DNA of 38,114 nt. It comes from Betaproteobacteria bacterium. GTDB taxonomy: Bacteria > Pseudomonadota > Gammaproteobacteria > Burkholderiales > SG8-41. A program made the translations under genes and the position numbers. The notes beneath the pieces were generated by a model that did not search any database, was not told the DNA's origin, and was given only the letters and a program-made list of their open reading frames with translations. The DNA is taken from positions 1 to 38,114 of the forward strand of contig JACQGN010000234.1 in assembly GCA_016199545.1 (NCBI GenBank), read 5' to 3'. The stretch's first letter is position 1, and each line of letters begins with the position of its first letter. Of this stretch, positions 32,553 through 38,114 are shown in pieces.

Positions 32553-33920
32553 ATGGGTGTTAGTGAAGAACGGTTGGCCAAGTTCGTTACAGAAACAAGC
32601 GAAGACGCGATCCCGCCCGAGTCCTATCGCGCAGCCCTCCAGGCATCGTTTGACTGTGTCGGGGTTGCACTTGCGGGTGCAGCCCAGCCGCACGGCAGGA
32701 TGATCGTCGATTTCGTGGACGAGCAGGGAGGAAAACCTGCCTGCACGATCATCGGCAATAAGCTGCGCACATCCTCCTACCTGGCGGCGCTCGCTAACGG
32801 GACGCTCGGCCACGCGCTCGACTACGACGACATGGGCGGCTTCGGGCACCCCTCCGTGGTGCTGCTGCCTGCCGCGCTCGCCGTCGGCGAGCTGCTCGGC
32901 AAGTCCGGACGCGACGTCTTGAGCGCCTACGTCATCGGCTTCGAGGTCGCAATCCAACTGCGTCGAGGCTCGGACAACGCGCAAGGCCTGACGGGATTCC
33001 ACTCCACAGCCATATTCGGCACCATGGGCGCGACCGCCGTGGCTGCACGGCTGATGGGGCTCACCAAACAGCAGACGCTCATGGCGTTTGGTCTCGCCGG
33101 CTCCATGCCGAGCGGCATCCTCCAGAACTTCGGCACGCACACCAAACCGCTGCATGCGGGAATGACATGCCGCTCAGGCGTGATGGCGGCAGCGCTCGCC
33201 GGGCGCGGCTGGCTTGCCACGGATTCATTTCTCGAGAGCAAAGTCGGCTGGGCGCATGCCTATCTGGGCGAGGGGAAATACGATCCGGATGCGATGACTG
33301 CCGACCTCGGCAAGGTGTGGCTCAGCAAGAACAGCATCGTCATCAAGAAGTACCCCTGCTGTGGATCGAATCACAGCGCACTCGATGCCCTGATTCCGAT
33401 ATTGACCGAAAACAAGATCGGCCTGGACGACGTGGCGCGTGTGGACGTGGACAACGTCCCCGCGATCTCGCACGTGCTCCTGCACCCGAATCCCGCTTAC
33501 GGATTCCAGGGCAAGTTCTCGCTCCACTACAACATCGCCACGGCACTCGTCGACAGGAAGATCAATATCGCGAGCTTCTCGGACGACGCATACAATCGAC
33601 CCGAGTACCGCGCCGCGCGGGAAAAAACGCAAGTCAACGTCATAAGCAACTGGCACCCGGATTACGAGCACCATCCCACCTACAATCCGGTCAGCGTCAC
33701 ACTGAAAGACGGCCGAAAGCTCACGAAGCGCGTCAACCGGCACACGATGCACGGCGCCCCTGCCGATCCGCTTTCCGAGCAGGAACTGAAAGACAAGTTC
33801 CGTTACTGCGCACGCATGCGCCTGCCCGATGCACAGGTGGAGGAAGCCGTCAACGCCTGGTGGAGCCTGGACCGCGCATCCAAGCTCACCGAGGCGTTGG
33901 CGTCCGTCACGCCCCGGTAG
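32553..33920 (+). CDS. MmgE/PrpD family protein, full length
   Basis: This 455-residue protein has ATG 32553 after GAGGAG. All landmarks are present: ASFDCVGVALAG, ANGTLGHALDYDDMGGFGHP, FHSTAIFGTMGATAVAARLM, GNFGTHTKPLHAGMTCRSGV and IKKYPCCGSNHSALDALIP. It is closest among the neighbours to the frameshifted gene at 23254-24599 (shared FGTHTKPLH and FHSTA/LHSTA segments), which suggests paralogy. Bug genes lie on both sides in the same direction, so a three-gene transcription unit is likely. Confidence 0.9.
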   Translation: MGVSEERLAKFVTETSEDAIPPESYRAALQASFDCVGVALAGAAQPHGRMIVDFVDEQGGKPACTIIGNKLRTSSYLAALANGTLGHALDYDDMGGFGHPSVVLLPAALAVGELLGKSGRDVLSAYVIGFEVAIQLRRGSDNAQGLTGFHSTAIFGTMGATAVAARLMGLTKQQTLMAFGLAGSMPSGILQNFGTHTKPLHAGMTCRSGVMAAALAGRGWLATDSFLESKVGWAHAYLGEGKYDPDAMTADLGKVWLSKNSIVIKKYPCCGSNHSALDALIPILTENKIGLDDVARVDVDNVPAISHVLLHPNPAYGFQGKFSLHYNIATALVDRKINIASFSDDAYNRPEYRAAREKTQVNVISNWHPDYEHHPTYNPVSVTLKDGRKLTKRVNRHTMHGAPADPLSEQELKDKFRYCARMRLPDAQVEEAVNAWWSLDRASKLTEALASVTPR

Positions 33921-33995
33921 TCGCCTCGCGCCCAGAGGCGCTACCGTCATGGCACTGATGTGGCAACGCCTCGGATCGTGAAGGGCTTGCCGTTC

Positions 33996-34988
33996 ATGCG
34001 AGGTCGCGCAGGGATGCTGAAAAAGCATTCGGCTTGGGGCGCATTCGTGACTGCACTGATGGTTGGCGCTCCCGGCGCGGTGCAGGCACAGGCCGCATTT
34101 CCCGGCAAGCCGATACGCATTGTCACGGCGGCCGTGGGCGGGACCAGCGATTTCACCGCGCGGCAACTGGCGCAGGGCCTCGGCAGCAGCTTCGGGCAGC
34201 AGGTGATCGTCGACAACCGGGGCGGGGCGAGCGGCATGATCGCGGCGCAGATCGTGGCGAAGTCGCCGCCCGATGGCCACAACCTGCTGCTGTTCACCAG
34301 CCCGCTCTGGCTGTTGCCCCTGCTACAGGACAACGTGCCGTACGATCCGGTGAGAGACTTCGCGCCCATTTCGATGACCGACCGTTCTCCCAGCGTGCTC
34401 GTCGTGCATCCTTCGCTGCCGGTGAAATTCGTTCGCGAGCTGATTGCCCTGGCAAAAGCGCGGCCCGGTGAACTCAATTATTCACGGGCATCAGCGGGCG
34501 GCCCGTCTCATCTCTCGGCCGAACTGTTCAAGTCCATGGCAGGAGTCAACTTAGTACAAGTACCTTACAAAGGTGGCGGCCCGGCTATGCTTGCCCTGCT
34601 CGGCGGCGAAGTGGAGCTGACTTTCGCGAGCGCAGGAGCCGCGGCCGCGCCGCTCAAGCAGAGCCGCGTGCGTGCGCTGGCCGTGACGACTGCCGAGCCG
34701 TCGCGGCTGTTTCCCGGATTGCCCACCATTGCCGCCTCTGGCCTTCCCGGATTCGAGGCGGTTCTGGTGAACGGCCTGTTTGCTCCGGTGGGAACACCGG
34801 CATCCGTCATCAGCATGCTGAATCGGGAAGTCGCTCAGTTCCTGCGCAAAGCCGAAGCCAAAGAGCGGTTTTTCAGCACCGGGATGGAGGCTGTCGGCAG
34901 TTCTCCCGCGGAATTGGAGTCGGTCGTCAAGTCCGACATCGCAAAGTGGGGCAAGATCATCAAGACTGCCAGGATTCGCATCGAATAA
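33996..34988 (+). CDS. Bug (TctC-type) receptor
   Basis: This receptor of about 330 residues has a signal peptide with a basic start (MRGRAGMLKKH) and a core ending GAVQA before QAAFPGKP. Starts at 33960 and 34014 are also possible, and none has a strong ribosome site. Unusual features: AAVGGTSDFTARQLAQGL in the first loop, and TSPLWLLPLLQDNVPYD, a hydrophobic ligand-side segment unlike its neighbours. LVQVPYKGGGPAMLALLGG and IIKTARIRIE are standard. It lies 75 bases after the MmgE/PrpD stop. Confidence 0.9.
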   Translation: MRGRAGMLKKHSAWGAFVTALMVGAPGAVQAQAAFPGKPIRIVTAAVGGTSDFTARQLAQGLGSSFGQQVIVDNRGGASGMIAAQIVAKSPPDGHNLLLFTSPLWLLPLLQDNVPYDPVRDFAPISMTDRSPSVLVVHPSLPVKFVRELIALAKARPGELNYSRASAGGPSHLSAELFKSMAGVNLVQVPYKGGGPAMLALLGGEVELTFASAGAAAAPLKQSRVRALAVTTAEPSRLFPGLPTIAASGLPGFEAVLVNGLFAPVGTPASVISMLNREVAQFLRKAEAKERFFSTGMEAVGSSPAELESVVKSDIAKWGKIIKTARIRIE

Positions 34989-35074
34989 TTCCCACAGTCA
35001 GCCACGGGGCGACATTCATCGACGCGCAATCCGGCAAAACGTTCCGGAACGCAATTATCAGCGGGAGGTTGAAC

Positions 35075-35768
35075 ATGAAGTTGCCGTAGAATAGCTTATT
35101 GCTGGCGCTGTTGTCGGCGCCGTTCGTTCACTCCGGCATTGCCGCCACCCAAGACCGCGCTGCTGCCGATGGTGCTGACAGTGCATCCCTCGGTGCCGGT
35201 GAAAACAGTCAAGGAACTGGTGGTGCTTGCCAAGGCAAAAGCGGAAAGCCTGAAATACGGGTCCGCTGGCAACGCCAGCGCAAGCCACCTGGTGACCGAG
35301 CTTTTCCTTGACGTGGCCGGCGTCAAGATCCTGCACGTGCCGTACAAAGGCGGCGGCCCGCAAGTCGTTTCGACGCTCAGCGGAGAGATCTCGGTCGCGT
35401 TCATTCCGATCCCCAATTCGCTGCAACACATCAGGGGCGGCAGGCTGGTGGCCCTCGGCGTCAGCACCCTGAAACGCGATTCCACGCTCCGCGACATTCT
35501 GACCATCGCCGAGGCCATCGGCATTCCTGACTTCCAGGTGTCCGAGTGGCACGGCGTAGTTGTCCCGGCAGGAACACCCCCTGCCGTGATCAACCGGCTG
35601 CACCAGGACATCGCCAGGGTGCTGGCGCGATCCGACGTCAGGGAACGTCTTCAGGCCACCGGCGCGCACGTTGTGGGTGGCACGCCCCAGGAGATGGCGG
35701 CGTTCGTAAAGAGGGAATTCGCCCGCTGGTCGAAATTGATCAAGTCGGTAGGCATCCGCGTGGAATGA
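35075..35768 (+). pseudogene. Bug receptor, early stop plus internal deletion
   Basis: A good ribosome site (GGGAGG) and ATG 35075 start a signal peptide, but codon 5 is TAG (MKLP, stop, then LLLALLSAPFVHSGIAA). About 100 residues of the first lobe are then missing. The frame resumes out of phase near 35163 at VLTVHPSVPVKTVKELVVLA and continues normally through ILHVPYKGGGPQVVSTLSG to SVGIRVE at 35768. A 209-residue frame is open from 35139, but it has neither signal peptide nor ligand loop. Two independent lesions indicate real decay rather than sequencing error. Confidence 0.85.
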
Positions 35769-35832
35769 CGGTCGGAACGCGGCTTGAATCTTTGCGCCGG
35801 AGCAAGGCTTGTCACCGCATGAGGTTTGCGTT

Positions 35833-35955
35833 GTGACCGGCGCTATTGATCTGCATACCCACGTCGTTCCGCCCAATATCATCGCCGCGATGCTGCGCGA
35901 GAAGGAGCAGATCCGCGGCAGTACTGCGCGCTTCCTGCTCGGGGAATCCCGTTGA
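35833..35955 (+). pseudogene. Amidohydrolase family protein, N-terminal stub
   Basis: A 40-codon frame from GTG 35833 reads VTGAIDLHTHVVPPNIIAAM. This is the start of an amidohydrolase TIM barrel, with the first metal-binding HxH in DLHTH, as in ACMSD-type decarboxylases. It runs into ILLGESR-like residues and stops at 35955. A complete enzyme is about 300 residues or more, so most of the gene is lost. The next gene begins two bases after the stop, as if a deletion joined them. Confidence 0.65.
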
Positions 35956-35956
35956 G

Positions 35957-37018
35957 ATGGACAAGCCCAAAGTAGCCATGGTCATCGGGGCCAGCGGGGT
36001 CACAGGCAACCCGCTCGCCGAACAACTGGCGCTGGCCGGCTGGAAGGTCTACGGCGTGTCGCGGCATCCGCCACAGTTGCGGGGCGGCCCGCACGCGCAA
36101 TTCCACCATCTCCCGGCCGACCTCACCGACGGCCGCGCGGCGCGTGCCGTGCTCGCCGGCTGCACCGACGTCACGCACGCGTTTCATTGCGCCAACGACG
36201 CACGCCCCGACACGAGGCTCGCGATGATCGGCAACGCGCTTGATGTCATCGAAGCGGTTGCGCCGGGGTTTGCCAATATCAACCTGCTGCAGGGCACGAA
36301 GTACTATGGCAGCTACCTGGGGCCGTTCAAGACGCCGGCGAAGGAGACCGACCCGCGCGTGCCGGGCGGCGATTTTTATTACGCCGAGGAAGACCTGGTG
36401 ACGGGGCGGCAGCAGGGCAAGCGCTGGACCTGGACCGCAGTGCGGCCGACGGCGGTGTGCGGTTATGCGGCCGGAAACCCGGTTAATCTCGCCACGGTGC
36501 TCGCAATTTACGGGTCGCTCTTGCGCGAGCTTGGTCAGCCGTTCGGGTTTCCCGGCACGGCTGCCTGCTTCAATGCGCTGATCCAGGTGATCGACGCCGA
36601 GCTGCTGGCGCGATCGGCGATCTGGGTGTCGACGACGGCGGGCTGCGGCAACAAAGCGTTCAACGTAAGCAATGGCGACATGTTTCGCTGGAAATACATG
36701 TGGCCGGCGCTCGCCGGATTCTTCGGGCTCGAAGCGGCCGGGCCGCAGCCGTACTCGTTGAAGCAGTTCCTGTCTGACAGGCAGCCGCTGTGGCAGGCGA
36801 TGACCCGCAAGTACAGCCTCAAACCGTTTCCGTTCGAGCGCACGCCGGACTGGGTGCAGGGATCGTTCTCGCCGCCCAATTCGCGCCTGGCGTGCGAGTA
36901 CGACTTCATTTCCGACACGTTGAGAGTGCGGCAGAGCGGCTTCTCCGAAGTCATCGACAGCGAGCAGATGTTTCGCGGCATGTTCGAGCGCTTCAGGAGC
37001 GAGAAACTGATTCCCTGA
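35957..37018 (+). CDS. PRISE-type enone reductase (progesterone 5-beta-reductase/iridoid synthase-like)
   Basis: This 353-residue atypical SDR probably reduces the C=C bond of enones with NADPH. The nucleotide loop is GASGVTGNPLAEQLA (11-25). The PRISE active-site motifs are present: K115 in LQGTKYYGSY and the catalytic Tyr in DFYYAEED (141-142). VRPTAVCGYAAGNPVNLATV and KAFNVSNGDMFRWKYMWP closely follow plant progesterone 5-beta-reductase (EAFNVSNGDVFKWKHFW). ATG 35957 aligns with the family start. It converges on the beta-diketone-hydrolase-like gene with five bases between stops. Confidence 0.88.
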   Translation: MDKPKVAMVIGASGVTGNPLAEQLALAGWKVYGVSRHPPQLRGGPHAQFHHLPADLTDGRAARAVLAGCTDVTHAFHCANDARPDTRLAMIGNALDVIEAVAPGFANINLLQGTKYYGSYLGPFKTPAKETDPRVPGGDFYYAEEDLVTGRQQGKRWTWTAVRPTAVCGYAAGNPVNLATVLAIYGSLLRELGQPFGFPGTAACFNALIQVIDAELLARSAIWVSTTAGCGNKAFNVSNGDMFRWKYMWPALAGFFGLEAAGPQPYSLKQFLSDRQPLWQAMTRKYSLKPFPFERTPDWVQGSFSPPNSRLACEYDFISDTLRVRQSGFSEVIDSEQMFRGMFERFRSEKLIP

Positions 37019-37023
37019 GTCAA

Positions 37024-37845
37024 TTACCGACGCAGTTTTACCTCGGTAGGTCCCGGAAAGTCCCGTTGCAATGTGTCTGCCGGATCGTCATCCAGATTCG
37101 CCAGCCCTTCGAGCGCCAGTCCGAAACCCTGCATATCCAGCATTTTACGCCGCAGACCCTGGACCAGCAGGGTACGCGCGTGACGCGTCACCAGCGGCGG
37201 CTTGGCAGCGAGCATTTCGGCCAGCTCCCATGCGCGGGCCATGAGCTTGTCCTTGGGCAGGATCTCGTGCACCATGCCAAGTTCCAATGCCTGCCTGGCC
37301 GTGATTTTTTCGCTGGTGAGCAGGAAATACCGCGCGCGGCTCAGTCCCATCACGATCGGGTAGATGACGTGCGCGCCGTCGCCGGGCACGGTATCGCACA
37401 GCATATGGCCGTCCTGAAATTCGGCGTGCTCGGCGGCAAGAACGATGTCGCAGAGGAAAATCAGATCGCCATGCTTGAGAGCCGGACCGTTGACGGCGCA
37501 AATGACAGGCACGTCGATATCGAGCAGACTCATCTGCATGTGCCGGCCCTTCCAGTTCGACCGCTCCCACCCGCGGGGGCTCCGCGGCGGCGACTTGCCT
37601 GACGGCGGTGGGCCGGAAAAGGCATCGCCCGCACTTGTCCAGATCACCACCTTGTTTTCGACGTCGCTACCGATGTCATGAAAGGCTTCGCCGAGATGGT
37701 AATAGATGCCGGGGTACGCTTCGGGGTCGATGTAAGACCACTGAAGCGTGCCGCCCCTGGAATGGGTGGTCATCAGAAGTATCCCGTTGCGCCGTTCCAT
37801 GCGAATGCACGGGTACTTCTGCGAATATTCGTCGAACGTCAGCAT
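37024..37845 (-). CDS. 6-oxocamphor hydrolase-like crotonase (beta-diketone hydrolase)
   Basis: This 273-residue crotonase-superfamily protein matches 6-oxocamphor hydrolase of Rhodococcus, which opens a cyclic beta-diketone by a retro-Claisen reaction. The start (FDEYSQKYPCIRMER) parallels FQEYSQKYENIRLER. The catalytic set is complete: H125 in GPALKHGD, H147 and D156 nine residues apart in FQDGHMLCDTVPGDGAH, and E246 in GLALEGLA. It lacks the thioester-binding pattern of CoA-dependent hydratases (a Pro-rich SGPPPSGKSPP stands at the usual oxyanion loop), as expected for a CoA-free substrate. ATG 37845 follows AGGAGGG. Confidence 0.87.
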   Translation of the reverse strand: MLTFDEYSQKYPCIRMERRNGILLMTTHSRGGTLQWSYIDPEAYPGIYYHLGEAFHDIGSDVENKVVIWTSAGDAFSGPPPSGKSPPRSPRGWERSNWKGRHMQMSLLDIDVPVICAVNGPALKHGDLIFLCDIVLAAEHAEFQDGHMLCDTVPGDGAHVIYPIVMGLSRARYFLLTSEKITARQALELGMVHEILPKDKLMARAWELAEMLAAKPPLVTRHARTLLVQGLRRKMLDMQGFGLALEGLANLDDDPADTLQRDFPGPTEVKLRR

Positions 37846-37887
37846 CACAACCCTCCTTGTTAACGATGCGATAATCCGTCAGCCTGC

Positions 37888-37970
37888 GACTCTGCCGCGC
37901 CGAGCCCGCGCGCCGGGAGCCGCCGGGAGCGCGCTCGCACAGCGAGCATAAAGGGGGTCGGAGTAACTTT
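37888..37970. repeat. GC-rich intergenic repeat, copy c, with REP-like tail
   Basis: The 27-bp core (37894-37920) is identical to copy b. It continues with CGCCGGGAGCGCGCTCGCAC and a small perfect hairpin (GCTCGC at 37933-37938, GCGAGC at 37942-37947), then AAAGGGGGTCGGAGTAACTTT. Confidence 0.75.
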
Positions 37971-38091
37971 TCTCGGGCATTCGCGTCTGAAATCTTACTT
38001 CGTCCCTGATTTTTGCTCGTAAAATCCCAGCCCGCTCGCCGCGAGAATAGGGGGACACGAAGCTATCGTTGGCAGCCGTTCGCGATGCGCT

Positions 38092-38114
38092 AGGAGTGTG
38101 TCGGACTTAGCTCC
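38092..38114 (+). repeat. Double-hairpin element, copy 4 (cut by window edge)
   Basis: AGGAGTGTGTCGGA at 38092-38105 is identical to the left arm of hairpin A in copy 1. A 6-base loop (CTTAGC) and the first three bases of the complementary arm (TCC) follow before the window ends. CTAG spans the boundary, as in the other copies. Confidence 0.8.

Larger units (their letters stand above)
37846..38114. other. Intergenic end of window with repeats
   Basis: No gene is seen. The segment holds GC-rich repeat copy c, a REP-like AAAGGGGGTCGGAGTAACTTT string at 37950-37970, and the start of a fourth double-hairpin element at 38092. Confidence 0.6.

Overview
The window looks like an accessory stretch of a GC-rich betaproteobacterial chromosome, probably Burkholderiales. 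The main reason is the number of periplasmic Bug (TctC-type) receptors: seven complete genes and two broken ones in 38 kb, with no TctA/TctB membrane components. Bug-receptor expansion is characteristic of Burkholderiales. There are no rRNA, tRNA, CRISPR or replication genes. Almost every gene belongs to organic-acid or acyl-CoA catabolism.

Layout. 1-765: an IS5-family insertion sequence cut by the window edge. 765-1711: a relic zone holding only the start of an IclR regulator. 1712-3622: a Bug receptor and a PrpD-type pseudogene. 3661-5222: two convergent SDR genes, one with an altered active site and one frameshifted. 5254-10631: a leftward operon encoding an MmgE/PrpD protein, an RraA-like aldolase and a four-subunit complex resembling succinate dehydrogenase/fumarate reductase. 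Its flavoprotein lacks two substrate-binding histidines and its Fe-S subunit has an extra cysteine at the third cluster. 10766-14406: an acyl-CoA dehydrogenase, a BadH-like SDR, a BadI/MenB-like hydratase and a frameshifted enoyl-CoA hydratase. 14587-17328: a GFA-fold protein that cuts into a truncated Bug gene, then a class III CoA-transferase. 17682-20714: two convergent Bug genes and an alpha/beta hydrolase. 21345-23213: a CapA-like gene with an internal deletion, a small unknown protein and a CoA-binding protein. 23254-35768: alternating MmgE/PrpD and Bug genes, plus a carboxymuconolactone-decarboxylase-like protein and a trimethylamine-dehydrogenase-like flavoenzyme. 35833-37845: an amidohydrolase stub, a progesterone 5-beta-reductase/iridoid-synthase-like enone reductase, and a 6-oxocamphor-hydrolase-like beta-diketone hydrolase.

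How the genes fit together. Bug receptors capture carboxylates. The CoA-transferase, dehydrogenases, hydratases and hydrolases would activate and beta-oxidise acids, some perhaps alicyclic. The MmgE/PrpD proteins (2-methylcitrate-dehydratase/cis-aconitate-decarboxylase fold) and the RraA aldolase suggest hydroxylated di- or tricarboxylic intermediates.

The best candidates for something undescribed are these. (1) A family of about 208-bp non-coding elements (three complete, one at the window end): each end is a perfect hairpin, a further inverted repeat lies inside, stem changes are compensated, and the roughly 100-bp centre differs between copies but keeps its length. (2) The divergent SDH-like complex linked to MmgE and RraA genes. 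(3) The enone reductase next to a retro-Claisen hydrolase. Several genes are broken by single-base shifts or deletions, so the region is either decaying or carries sequencing indels. All family calls come from reading motifs by eye; no database search was possible.
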